The notes under the pieces are model-generated. The model had not been told where the DNA came from. It ran no database searches and was given only the letters and a program-made list of their open reading frames with translations. The position numbers and the translations under genes were made by a program. Positions 7,447 through 15,289 of a DNA stretch of 64,000 bases are shown piece after piece. The DNA comes from Prochlorococcus sp. AG-402-A21 (GTDB lineage Bacteria > Cyanobacteriota > Cyanobacteriia > PCC-6307 > Cyanobiaceae), in contig QCHI01000002.1 of assembly GCA_003279655.1 (NCBI GenBank), positions 1 to 64,000 on the forward strand, in the 5' to 3' direction. Position 1 is the stretch's first letter, and each line of letters begins with the position of its first letter.

Positions 7447-7881
7447 TTAATTTTCTACAAATCCTTTCCTAAAGGTTTTTCTAGTTCGCTTTAGCTCTCC
7501 TCTTTTTTTCTTTGAGTCAACTCGTTTTATTTGCGATGCTTTCGTAGGCTTTGTAATCTTTCTAATTTTGACCTTCGACATTAATGTGACTTTGAGTAGA
7601 GTTATTAATTTATTTATGGCTATTTTTCGATTCTCAAATTGAGTTCGTTTTTCTTGAACTTTTATAGAAATACAACTATTACTAATCTTATTACCTAATT
7701 TATCAAAAAGAATAATTTTTTGATATGGATTCAGCGCTTTAGAGTTAGTAATGTTGAAAAGTATTTCTACTCGACTTTCTGTTTTATTAACATTCTGTCC
7801 CCCAGGACCTGAGGAACGCGAAAAGCGCCATTGAACTTCATTGTATGGAATAACTAATTTTCTATGAATTTGTAGATTCAT
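7447..7881 (-). CDS. arfB: ArfB-like peptidyl-tRNA hydrolase (class I release-factor domain)
   Basis: This 144-residue protein has the catalytic GGQ motif at residues 27-29 within SSGPGGQNVNKTESRVEI, the hallmark of release-factor domain proteins. It lacks the stop-codon recognition domains of RF1 and RF2, and its C-terminus is highly basic (KKRGELKRTRKTFRKGF). That is the architecture of ArfB/YaeJ, which hydrolyses peptidyl-tRNA on ribosomes stalled at mRNA ends with the tail in the empty mRNA channel. It would act as a backup for the tmRNA system also encoded in this window. Length and motifs match the family well. Confidence 0.85.
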   Translation of the reverse strand: MNLQIHRKLVIPYNEVQWRFSRSSGPGGQNVNKTESRVEILFNITNSKALNPYQKIILFDKLGNKISNSCISIKVQEKRTQFENRKIAINKLITLLKVTLMSKVKIRKITKPTKASQIKRVDSKKKRGELKRTRKTFRKGFVEN

Positions 7882-7995
7882 TATTGGTGAATTCTATCTA
7901 CATAGTCATTTTGACCTTTTCTCATTAAAGGTGTTTATTGGACCTGTTAAATGCACATAACAATTTTTGAGGTGATTGATTTTCATCAATAATTG

Positions 7996-8358
7996 CTAAT
8001 CTTTTTTATGTGAAAATTTTTTTAAAGTCTCTATTTCAATGATTTTTAATGTGCTTTCTTCTGTTGCCTCAAGGTCAATTAAAGGAGCCATTCCATCTTC
8101 GAATGCTTCTTTCCATCTAGGAGCACAAAGACACCAGTGATCGCCTTCTTTTAATCCAGGAAATCCTGGTTGAGGTGAGGAAAGATCATTCCCTTGAGCT
8201 TTGCTGTAAGACAGAAATTGTTCAGTGATCACAGCACAGACTGTATGCATTCCTTGATCAGATATATCTGTTTTGCATGAGCCATCTCGATACCATCCAG
8301 TCATAGGACTGCAACTACAATTTCTAAGTTTCGTACCTAAAACGTTTTTTTCAGCCAT
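7996..8358 (-). CDS. DUF2237 family protein
   Basis: A 120-residue protein from ATG 8358 with the conserved DUF2237 pattern: NVLGTKLRNCS near the start, MTGWYRDGSC, GMHTVCAVITEQFLSYSKAQ, GNDLSSPQP and the core GDHWCLCAPRWKEA. The conserved cysteines and tryptophan are intact. The family is widespread in bacteria, soluble, about 120 residues long and without an established function. The match is strong; the role is not known. Confidence 0.85.
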   Translation of the reverse strand: MAEKNVLGTKLRNCSCSPMTGWYRDGSCKTDISDQGMHTVCAVITEQFLSYSKAQGNDLSSPQPGFPGLKEGDHWCLCAPRWKEAFEDGMAPLIDLEATEESTLKIIEIETLKKFSHKKD

Positions 8359-8429
8359 GACTAATTTTATTCCTCATGGTTATAATATTCCTTGATGAAA
8401 TTATTTTCTAAAAATAAAGGTAAAAGAAG

Positions 8430-10217
8430 ATGTCAGCTCCATTAATACAAGGTGCATCAGGGGAAAAGGGAGAAAAATTAACTTATGCTTCGATCAATGA
8501 AAATAATAAGGCAATATATACTTTTACTGCTAACGAGACAGTCTCGTGGTCTATAAGTGGGGGGGAGGAAAGTCTTTTTACGATTGATGAGGTTACCGGA
8601 CAATTAAGCTTTAAAGATGCTCCTGATTATGAAACAACACAGAATTTAAATGGAACAACTTTGCAATTTACGACTAATTATTCTAATTCAAGAGTAGGTA
8701 ATAGTTTTTTTATAGAGGTCTATAATAACCAAAATGAAACTAATAATAGTACACCTATTACAACTAATAACTTCATTCAATATGTAAGTGATGGTTCGTA
8801 TGATCAGACTTTAATTCATAGATTAGTTTCTGACTTTGTTATTCAGTCTGGTGGTTTCACTTGGCCATCTGTCTCATCTGATCAAATTGGTGGAAGTCCA
8901 ACACGAGTTCAGTCAAAAGGAGAAATAATTAATGAACCTGGTAATTCAAATTTGATGGGTACTATTGCAATGGCAAAAGTACCTGGTGATCCAGATAGTG
9001 CAACTTCTGAGTGGTTTATAAATTTAGCTGATAATATACATCTGGATTCTGATAATGGTGGATTTTCTGTCTTTGGACATTTATTAGGAGATAGTTTAAA
9101 TAATCCTTTATTATTAAATAATCAATCAACATTTAATGTCACTTATAATGAAAATGGTTTAAATCTAGCTCAGTTACCTATAAATAATCTTCAAGGCAAT
9201 ATCATCAACTCTGCGAATTATTTTGGTATTAATACAATTACGACAATTACTGAAAGACCCAATGAAATTAAAAATAAATTTAATGTAATAGTTTCTGCTC
9301 ATGATTCAGATGGGAATCAAACAAATCAATATGTAATCGTAAATGTTCAAGACATACAAGGAGAGGTTCTTAATGGAATAAATGGAGAAGATACTTTTAA
9401 AGGAGGGATAGGATATGATATTTTTCGAGGTAATAGTGGAAACGATACTATTGATGGTGGAGCCGATTACGACATAGCAATTTACTCAGGAAATTTTTCG
9501 GACTATACATTTAATATCGCCGATAAAATAGTTACTGTTACTGATAATCGCACATCAACTAATGATGGAATCGATACATTATCTAATATTGAAAAACTCA
9601 CGTTTGCTGATAAAAATGCTTTAGTCACTAGTAAAGACATTAAAGCCATTAATTCTTTAGGATTTCAATTAGAAAAAGTATATTCTGGTAAAAGTGACAC
9701 TTATAAATTTTTTGATCTAGGTGGCGATAAATATGGTATTGAAACAAGCAGTGGCATAGATGAATTAACTGGTGAATCTATTCTCAAATTTGACGATAAG
9801 AATATGAATCTAAAACATGATATCAAAGCTACATTTGATCAAGTCACTGGCTTAGAAACAGACTCTGGGAAAATGTTTAGGCTTTATAACGCATCGTTTA
9901 AACGACTACCTGATCCAGATGGATTGCGCTATTGGATTGATAATTTCAGCTCTGGGAAAAATGATGAACGAGCTGTTGCGTCCTCTTTCTTAGTCTCCAA
10001 AGAATTTAAAGAGCGTTATGGAGAAAACGTCACTAACGCAAGTTTCGTTGAAACCCTTTATGTCAATGTATTAGGTAGAGATTATGATCAGGCTGGTTAT
10101 AATTATTGGCTAGGGAATTTGAATAATGGTTCCGAAACCAGATATGAATTATTATTGGGTTTTTCTGAATCTCTGGAAAATAAAGCACTTTTCTCTGAGA
10201 TGACCGGTATATATTGA
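8430..10217 (+). CDS. RTX-type protein with cyclophilin-like isomerase and DUF4214 domains
   Basis: This 595-residue protein has an unusual domain order. Residues 20-100 look like a cadherin-like fold (FTIDEVTGQLSFKDAPDYE). Residues 112-250 match a cyclophilin-type prolyl isomerase (IHRLVSDFVIQSGGF, SATSEWFINLADN, FSVFGHLLGD), with the active-site HR pair kept. Residues 314-350 contain RTX calcium-binding repeats (GYDIFRGNSGNDTIDGGADY). Residues 483-590 fit DUF4214 (DPDGLRYWIDNFSSG, VLGRDYDQAGYNYWLGNL). There is no Sec signal, so type I secretion is the likely route. It may fold or crosslink surface proteins; that role is inference. No type I exporter lies next to it. Confidence 0.85.
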   Translation: MSAPLIQGASGEKGEKLTYASINENNKAIYTFTANETVSWSISGGEESLFTIDEVTGQLSFKDAPDYETTQNLNGTTLQFTTNYSNSRVGNSFFIEVYNNQNETNNSTPITTNNFIQYVSDGSYDQTLIHRLVSDFVIQSGGFTWPSVSSDQIGGSPTRVQSKGEIINEPGNSNLMGTIAMAKVPGDPDSATSEWFINLADNIHLDSDNGGFSVFGHLLGDSLNNPLLLNNQSTFNVTYNENGLNLAQLPINNLQGNIINSANYFGINTITTITERPNEIKNKFNVIVSAHDSDGNQTNQYVIVNVQDIQGEVLNGINGEDTFKGGIGYDIFRGNSGNDTIDGGADYDIAIYSGNFSDYTFNIADKIVTVTDNRTSTNDGIDTLSNIEKLTFADKNALVTSKDIKAINSLGFQLEKVYSGKSDTYKFFDLGGDKYGIETSSGIDELTGESILKFDDKNMNLKHDIKATFDQVTGLETDSGKMFRLYNASFKRLPDPDGLRYWIDNFSSGKNDERAVASSFLVSKEFKERYGENVTNASFVETLYVNVLGRDYDQAGYNYWLGNLNNGSETRYELLLGFSESLENKALFSEMTGIY

Positions 10218-10224
10218 TTTTTAC

Positions 10225-10437
10225 TTACCTACTAATTAATTGTCCTGAGGCCTTATGAAAATTATTTATGAATTTCAATAATTTCATAATATGGTCGTTC
10301 ATAGTAGTCTGCACATCTGAACAACACAGATCTTCAAAGATATTTGCCAATAAATCATAAGCCTTGTAATAGCTTTCGAAGGATTGACTTGTTATCTCAT
10401 CACTCTTTCCATCAACTCTGTATATTTGATAAGTCAC
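10225..10437 (-). CDS. small hypothetical protein
   Basis: A 70-residue protein from GTG 10437. It begins with a beta-like segment (TYQIYRVDGKSDEITSQSF) and continues with an amphipathic helix (SYYKAYDLLANIFEDLCC). It resembles small picocyanobacterial proteins carrying a substrate-like YxIYxVDG opening, but no function is known. It ends 8 bases from the convergent RTX gene. Confidence 0.5.
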   Translation of the reverse strand: MTYQIYRVDGKSDEITSQSFESYYKAYDLLANIFEDLCCSDVQTTMNDHIMKLLKFINNFHKASGQLISR

Positions 10438-10959
10438 CTTATTGATGAAAAGTTTAATAAGTATAAGATTTAGTTTTTCACGCTTTCTAGAATGATGGAA
10501 AATATCAACTAAATTTCTTGAGAAAGCTTTAGAAAGTTTCCGATAGGTTGTTATTTCTTCTGGAATACTTTTCTAAAAGAGAATAGTAATCTCTCTTTGG
10601 GTTCCAATGGCCTTGAATAAATTGAATTGGCGCATTGCTAGCTTATGCTGAATTTGAATATGCACTTGAGGGTATCCAAGCTAAAAAAATTTCTTTTTCT
10701 TAGTTTTTGATCAGTGGGATTTGCGAAGATGCTTCTATGTAGTACACTAGTATTATGTTTAAAGGATTGTCTGTGGAAATTCTCTCTATTCTTTTAATTC
10801 TGCAAAGTATTCTTTTGATTACTTCAAGTATTGCCTCTCCTCGTTTGTCTAATTGAATTTCTGTATTATGCTTTAAGATTTTTGTTTGGAACTCAATTCG
10901 TTCGGTATACCACTCTCAACAATCTTGTTTTGTTGGTTATATTAAATTTCTGTACAATC
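10438..10959. other. spacer upstream of the hli gene with two doubtful fragments
   Basis: About 520 bases. On the plus strand, 10755-10856 is a 33-codon frame with a hydrophobic helix (MFKGLSVEILSILLILQ). On the minus strand, an open run near 10500-10640 reads QGHWNPKRDYYSLLEKYSRR but lacks a start. Both may be decayed genes. The hli promoter should lie in the right-hand part. Confidence 0.35.
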
Positions 10960-11046
10960 ATGAACTCGGGCGCTGAACGTTTTAACGGTTTAATGGCAAT
11001 GTTGGGCATTGTTGCCGGCATAGGTGCATATGCAACTACAGGCTAA
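10960..11046 (+). CDS. hli: high-light-inducible protein, C-terminus lost to a stop codon
   Basis: ATG 10960 opens a 28-residue product with the Hlip/chlorophyll-binding pattern ERFNGLMAMLGIVAGIGAYA followed by TTG. Hlips are single-helix thylakoid proteins that bind chlorophyll and carotenoid and protect photosystem assembly. Picocyanobacterial members end TGQIIPGIF. Here the codon after TG is TAA (11044-11046), and the next codons read VIPGIF before a second TAA at 11065, so one C-to-T change in a CAA codon would explain the loss. The transmembrane helix and chlorophyll-binding ERxNGxxAM region are intact, so the short form may still work. Confidence 0.8.
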   Translation: MNSGAERFNGLMAMLGIVAGIGAYATTG

Positions 11047-11084
11047 GTAATACCAGGGATTTTTTAATTGTTCTTACGCAGTAA

Positions 11085-11255
11085 TCAGTTTTGTTTAGTA
11101 TCTTTAGAATTTCCCAATTCAGGAGCATTCATTCCATCATAGTCTGGGCCAACCATTACTCCTACGATTGCAAATAAAGCTATAAATGCTATTCCTACAA
11201 TTGGAGCTTTCGGTACGGGCGTTGATAGCAAACCAGCAAAGATTAATTGATTCAT
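11085..11255 (-). CDS. small single-pass membrane protein
   Basis: A 56-residue frame from ATG 11255 to TGA 11085. It has a short N-terminal segment (MNQLIFAGLLSTPVPKAP), one strong membrane helix at about residues 18-37 (IVGIAFIALFAIVGVMVG) and an acidic tail (PDYDGMNAPELGNSKD). The layout is like that of small photosynthetic membrane proteins, and it converges on the hli gene, but I cannot assign it to a known photosystem or cytochrome subunit. Confidence 0.6.
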   Translation of the reverse strand: MNQLIFAGLLSTPVPKAPIVGIAFIALFAIVGVMVGPDYDGMNAPELGNSKDTKQN

Positions 11256-11538
11256 TTAAGTGAAGTTAGAAATTTTTTCTAGCCACTTATTTCTCTTAAT
11301 GTGTATGAAGTGATATTTTCTTCTTTTTTTATTTATTTTTGTTATTTGCCTTGTAATGACCACACAAATTCAATATTTTATGATCAGCTTTTTTATTTCA
11401 GCCAAAGTTATTTAGAATTTCTTCTTTAAGCGGCCTTACATGTAGTTTAAAGCTATTCAAATCTTTCTTCTTTTGGAAAATGTTACCTAATTTACCGACA
11501 AAGATCATTTTTTAGCTATTATTTGTATATGTTTATTT

Positions 11539-11552
11539 AAGGAGGTGATCCA
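11539..11552 (+). promoter_or_regulatory. exceptionally long Shine-Dalgarno sequence
   Basis: AAGGAGGTGATCCA is the full complement of the conserved 3-prime end of bacterial 16S rRNA (TGGATCACCTCCTT), 14 bases in a row. Its core lies 7 bases before TTG 11553, ideal spacing for initiation. Such an extended match could bind ribosomes unusually tightly. Confidence 0.7.
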
Positions 11553-11660
11553 TTGTCGCAACTACCAATCGGTCAAGAGTCAATGGAAATGAAGAGTCTT
11601 TCTCACACTTTTTCTATTGCTCCTGCCTTGAAGGGTTTTATTATTAATAGATTTATATAA
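11553..11660 (+). CDS. 35-residue small protein or leader peptide
   Basis: TTG 11553 follows a 14-base anti-Shine-Dalgarno match at ideal spacing, and the frame runs to TAA 11660. The product begins MSQLPIGQESMEMKSLSHTF and ends GFIINRFI. It is followed after 23 bases by a strong intrinsic terminator (11684-11710), so this looks like a complete short transcription unit. It could encode a small protein, or the transcript could act as an RNA. No family is recognised. Confidence 0.5.
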   Translation: MSQLPIGQESMEMKSLSHTFSIAPALKGFIINRFI

Positions 11661-11683
11661 TTACGTTTATCTATTAATTATTT

Positions 11684-11710
11684 GCCGGCTACATAGTAGC
11701 TGGCTTTTTT
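11684..11710 (+). terminator. intrinsic terminator
   Basis: A 9-bp stem, GCCGGCTAC (11684-11692) with GTAGCTGGC (11696-11704) including one G-U pair, closes a 3-base loop (ATA) and is followed by six T residues. It terminates rightward transcription after the small 11553 frame. Confidence 0.85.
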
Positions 11711-11813
11711 ATTGTTCAATATCTTTGGATTTTTGTTGAATGATTATTCGCCATACTCTAGATTTCCTAATTATCTCTTGATATATATTTTAAAAAGGTT
11801 AGTCTGAAATCAT

Positions 11814-11993
11814 ATGAGTGATTCTTTTATTTCGATGTCTAATGAAGAAAAAATTGAAGTAGCAGAACAAAGGATCATTGAGTTGAAAACTTTAATTACT
11901 CACTGGAAGACAAGTAATATTTCATCAAGAAGAGCGACTGTAGATTTCGTCGAGACAATCCTTAGTGATAGAAAAAAAACTAAAGCAGCTTAG
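11814..11993 (+). CDS. small helical hypothetical protein
   Basis: A 59-residue frame from ATG 11814 to TAG 11993. The product is charged and predicted helical (SNEEKIEVAEQRIIELKTLI, then THWKTSNISSRRATVDFVET) with a basic end (SDRKKTKAA). It could form a short coiled coil. No membrane segment and no recognised family; the codon pattern is protein-like. Confidence 0.55.
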   Translation: MSDSFISMSNEEKIEVAEQRIIELKTLITHWKTSNISSRRATVDFVETILSDRKKTKAA

Positions 11994-12159
11994 AATTTAG
12001 TAAAGGTTTTAATTCTGAGAAAATCTTATTGATGTACAATTGGTTACAAAAAAAATTTTATGTAATTAATTTAACCGAAAATATTATTGATAATAAAATT
12101 TACAGGTAAATTATTGAAAATTAATTATACTACTAAATATTTTTTAATCGTCAATCGAA

Positions 12160-12705
12160 ATGAAAATGGGCATTTATTTTAATTTAAAAGAACATTTTTG
12201 GAATAGTTTAAATATAATTACTCATACCTTTAGTGATCTATCAGTTAATAATCTTGGCAATGGTTATATTAAATGTTCTTGGGAAATTAGTCCTATTGAC
12301 AATTTGAGGATTCAATTAAGTCAAAGTTGTTTTTATGCTATTAGATTATTTGATATAACTAATAATAGAAATAAAAATAATTCTACTTGTATTATGAAAG
12401 AGATACAGGTAAGCAAATTTCAATCTTCTATTTCATTCCCTATCCCTATCAATAAAGGTGTGTATTATTTTGAGTTTGGTTATCGTAAGAAAAATGGTGA
12501 GTGGAGAAAGCTTGCATATCAAAATCTTAACTTGGGCTATAGGATAAAAAAAATAATTCAAGTTTTTGATAATGATAATTGGTTTGTTCATAAAATCATA
12601 AAAGGAAATAATAATATGAATACTCATGAGAAAGCCTATCAACTTTCATCTAATAGGTCTATTGGTGGTTCTGAGAACCTTAATTATGGAACAGAGAAGA
12701 CTTAG
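12160..12705 (+). CDS. divergent DUF4912-like protein
   Basis: A 181-residue protein from ATG 12160. Its middle part follows the DUF4912 pattern: a WEI segment (GYIKCSWEISPIDNLRI), YAIRLFDITN, a gap, then FPIPINKGVYYFEFGYRKKN and GEWRKLAYQNLNLG. The DUF4912 protein at 44714 in this window has the same order (WAYVFWEISD, LCLRLADVTN, LPIPLGGRDYKVELGYR, KWMSLAHSS). This copy lacks the N-terminal Rho/SAP-like segment and the C-terminal Ig-like part, and has an asparagine-rich tail. DUF4912 folds are beta-rich and of unknown function. The assignment rests on this by-eye alignment. Confidence 0.65.
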   Translation: MKMGIYFNLKEHFWNSLNIITHTFSDLSVNNLGNGYIKCSWEISPIDNLRIQLSQSCFYAIRLFDITNNRNKNNSTCIMKEIQVSKFQSSISFPIPINKGVYYFEFGYRKKNGEWRKLAYQNLNLGYRIKKIIQVFDNDNWFVHKIIKGNNNMNTHEKAYQLSSNRSIGGSENLNYGTEKT

Positions 12706-12814
12706 TCATTCATCTAAAAATTTTAATTTAAATTTCTTTATTATAAAATTTTAAAACTCTTTTCTTTTTCTTTGGGTCTACATTTAAAATAAAAATAATT
12801 TTTGTCTGTAAACA

Positions 12815-13231
12815 ATGAAGGAAGACTTATCAATTCTAAAAACTTTAAGAATTGAAGGTTTCAGTAACATAGATATTGAACAGATTTTTAATTATTTAGA
12901 AACTTTAGATTATGATTTAAAGCAAACTAGATATATTGGAACAATTATTTCAAAAAATGAAAGGCTTGCGAAATATTTTTTTTTAAGAGATCAATTAAAT
13001 ATAGAAATTAATTCTTCAGATCAGTCTTTTTATATTAATGAGATCCTAGATCAATGTATAGATTGGGATGAATTTTGGCGATTACTTGTTATAAAAAAAG
13101 GCTTTTGCTGCATTCGTTTATCTGGAGAATTACGCAATCAAGTAAGATTTACTTTTTTATTAGGTCCCAATATTCTCTCAGGACCTGATGCTGATGTATC
13201 AGATTCAATTTATGAAGAAGAAGATTATTGA
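12815..13231 (+). CDS. hypothetical protein
   Basis: A 138-residue acidic protein from ATG 12815. It opens with a helical part (LSILKTLRIEGFSNIDIEQI, FNYLETLDYDLKQTRYI) and ends with a beta-like part (GFCCIRLSGELRNQVRFTFL) and an acidic tail (DSIYEEEDY). There is no membrane segment or recognised motif. It follows the DUF4912-like gene after 109 bases on the same strand, so the two may be co-transcribed. Function unknown. Confidence 0.55.
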   Translation: MKEDLSILKTLRIEGFSNIDIEQIFNYLETLDYDLKQTRYIGTIISKNERLAKYFFLRDQLNIEINSSDQSFYINEILDQCIDWDEFWRLLVIKKGFCCIRLSGELRNQVRFTFLLGPNILSGPDADVSDSIYEEEDY

Positions 13232-13350
13232 TGAAATTTTTTTTGACTTCTTAATAATATTTTCTTCTGCCCTCTAATTTGTATCAATCCAAACTATTTG
13301 CCTGATTTTTTGATTTTTTGTTTTACTGTAGTTTCAGTTTGATCTTGATT

Positions 13351-14016
13351 GTGTCCACATATTTAATTACAGGAGCTAATCGAGGTATTGGTTTAGAACT
13401 AGTTCGACAATTAAGTACAAGAGGTGAAAATGTAATCGCTACTTGTAGATCTCAATCTTCAGAATTGCATTCATTATCAGTAAGAGTTGAGACAGGTATA
13501 GATATCACTTGCGGAGACTCGATTATTAAGCTTAGGGAGAATTTAAATGATACTAAAATCGATGTATTGATTCAAAATGCTGGAATTGCAGAATTTAACT
13601 CTCTTTCTAATTTAGATCCGCGGAGTATTGTTCATCAATTTGAGGTAAATGCATTAAGTCCACTCTGTTTTGCGCAAACCATGCTTAGTAATTTAAGTAA
13701 GCCTGGAAAAATAGCTTTAATAAGTAGTCGTATGGGTTCAATCGAGGATAATAGTTCCGGCGGTTCCTATGGATATAGGATGTCCAAAGTAGCCTTATGT
13801 ATGGCTGGTAAATCTTTATCGATAGATTTAAGATCTAAAGATATTTCGGTGGCAATTTTACACCCTGGTTTAGTCAGTACTCGAATGACAGGATTTACTT
13901 CAAATGGCATTAAAGCTAAAGAATCAGCTCGAGGACTTATTCAAAGAATTGATGAATTGACACTAGAGAATACTGGTACTTTCTGGCATGCAAACGGACA
14001 GATCTTACCTTGGTAG
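13351..14016 (+). CDS. short-chain dehydrogenase/reductase (SDR)
   Basis: Read from GTG 13351 the protein has 221 residues and opens STYLITGANRGIGLELVRQL, the TGxxxGIG cofactor-binding motif of SDR enzymes; an upstream TTG at 13318 would add an unlikely hydrophobic tail. NNAG appears as IQNAG (DVLIQNAGIAEFN), the catalytic serine lies in ISSRMG and the YxxxK pair in GYRMSKVA. SDRs use NAD(P)H to reduce carbonyls or oxidise alcohols. The sequence resembles the C-factor/sniffer-like subgroup. The substrate is unknown. Confidence 0.85.
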   Translation: MSTYLITGANRGIGLELVRQLSTRGENVIATCRSQSSELHSLSVRVETGIDITCGDSIIKLRENLNDTKIDVLIQNAGIAEFNSLSNLDPRSIVHQFEVNALSPLCFAQTMLSNLSKPGKIALISSRMGSIEDNSSGGSYGYRMSKVALCMAGKSLSIDLRSKDISVAILHPGLVSTRMTGFTSNGIKAKESARGLIQRIDELTLENTGTFWHANGQILPW

Positions 14017-14098
14017 ATTTTCTATATCACTATGATTGACTTAATTTATTTTAAATATGCATATAGAAAAAACTATTTTTTACTCATATTTTTTTAAA

Positions 14099-14368
14099 TT
14101 ATACTCCACCTAATGTTTTTCTTAGCTTTTTCACAAAGCTAATACCAACGCCAGGTATAGTTAAAAGTTCTTCATCAGATGCCGAAATGATTGATTCTGG
14201 CGTCATATAACCGGCTTCATAGAAATTATTGCAGTTTTTTGTTCCGATTCCTGGAATAGATGTTAGATTTTCAAACCTATCAGATAATTGACTTTCTTGT
14301 TTCTTGAAAACACTAAAAATTTTTGAAACTTTTCTTTTTGTATTTAATAATATCTTTTCAAGGAACAT
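14099..14368 (-). CDS. helix-hairpin-helix protein
   Basis: An 89-residue protein when read from ATG 14368; TTG 14380 would add four residues. After a basic N-terminus (LLNTKRKVSKIFSVFKK) it has two helix-hairpin-helix motifs, LTSIPGIGTKNCNNFYEAGY and LLTIPGVGISFVKKLRKTL. HhH pairs bind DNA backbone non-specifically, as in the DUF4332 and Rad51 N-terminal type. It is likely a small DNA-binding or protein-docking module. Confidence 0.75.
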   Translation of the reverse strand: MFLEKILLNTKRKVSKIFSVFKKQESQLSDRFENLTSIPGIGTKNCNNFYEAGYMTPESIISASDEELLTIPGVGISFVKKLRKTLGGV

Positions 14369-14617
14369 GTTTTTTCCCAATTCTTCTTATTAAATATGCA
14401 TTAGAAAAAATTTCTTGCAAGCATAAATATTTTCTTTTGATGATTAATTTACAAATAAGGACTTAATTTTGTATTATAAAATACAAACAAGCTCATCAAT
14501 ATATGTTTTCCTTATGATTGAGATAGTTTTTATTAGCATTGCTTGATTGCTCTTTGAATAGCTACTTGACTTTGTAATTAGATCCTGCAGATTATTTTTA
14601 GATGTATTTCCCTTCCT

Positions 14618-15289
14618 TTGTTCATAACTGTGTGTGGCCAAAAAGGTGGAGTAGCTAAAACTTGTACCTCAATCCATCTAGCCAGTGTTTGGTCTTCTCA
14701 AGGGAAAAAAGTTTGCCTTGTTGATGCTGATAGAAATCGTTCGGCTCTTGCTTATGGATCAAGAGGAAATCTTAAATTTAATATTGTTCCAGTTGAGGCA
14801 GCTGCTAAAGCAACTAGATTTTCAGAAATTGTTATCACCGATGGTCAAGCTAGTACTGATGAAGAAGAGTTGAAACATTTAGCAGCAGGGTCTGACCTTG
14901 TTCTCTTACCTACAGCACCAAAAGCTAGATCGGTTGAATTAACAGTTGAATTAGCATCTTTACTAAAACAGTTGAAAATTCCACATGCAGTTTTACTAGT
15001 TAAGGTTGATTTCCGCCAAAAGCGAATTGCGAATCAGGCCAGAGAAGCTTTAGTTAAATTTGATTTAAATGTACTAGAAGGAGATATTCCTTTGTTATCA
15101 GCTTTTGATAAAGCAGAAAACCAGGGAGCGGCTGTAATTGATGCTGTAGATGATAAAGGCCGATCCGATCCCAGGCGAATGTCAGGTTGGTCGGCCTATT
15201 GTTCCATTGCTAAACAAATTCAATGCCAGATTTCGAAGCACTTGTTAGACATCAACAAACCAGTCGAGGAACTGCCAATGAGCGCTTAA
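14618..15289 (+). CDS. ParA/MinD-family ATPase
   Basis: A 223-residue protein from TTG 14618 with the deviant Walker A motif CGQKGGVAKT (residues 6-15), VCLVDADRNRSALAYGS (A-prime region) and EIVITDGQAS in the place of the usual Walker B DTPP. ParA/Soj relatives form ATP-dependent dimers that position DNA, proteins or carboxysomes. No ParB gene or centromere-like repeat is next to it, so plasmid-style partition is unlikely; cargo positioning is possible. It overlaps the next gene by 67 bases, suggesting coupled translation and a joint role. Confidence 0.8.
   Translation: MFITVCGQKGGVAKTCTSIHLASVWSSQGKKVCLVDADRNRSALAYGSRGNLKFNIVPVEAAAKATRFSEIVITDGQASTDEEELKHLAAGSDLVLLPTAPKARSVELTVELASLLKQLKIPHAVLLVKVDFRQKRIANQAREALVKFDLNVLEGDIPLLSAFDKAENQGAAVIDAVDDKGRSDPRRMSGWSAYCSIAKQIQCQISKHLLDINKPVEELPMSA

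Noticed and set aside
10831-10959. Upstream extension of the hli frame
   Set aside because: The frame is open from an upstream start, but the Hlip pattern begins at MNSGAERFNG (ATG 10960), the normal start of short picocyanobacterial Hlips.
12433-12642. Minus-strand frame of 69 codons inside the DUF4912-like gene
   Set aside because: It lies fully within a gene supported by domain similarity; the product is isoleucine-rich, as expected from the complement of AT-rich coding DNA.
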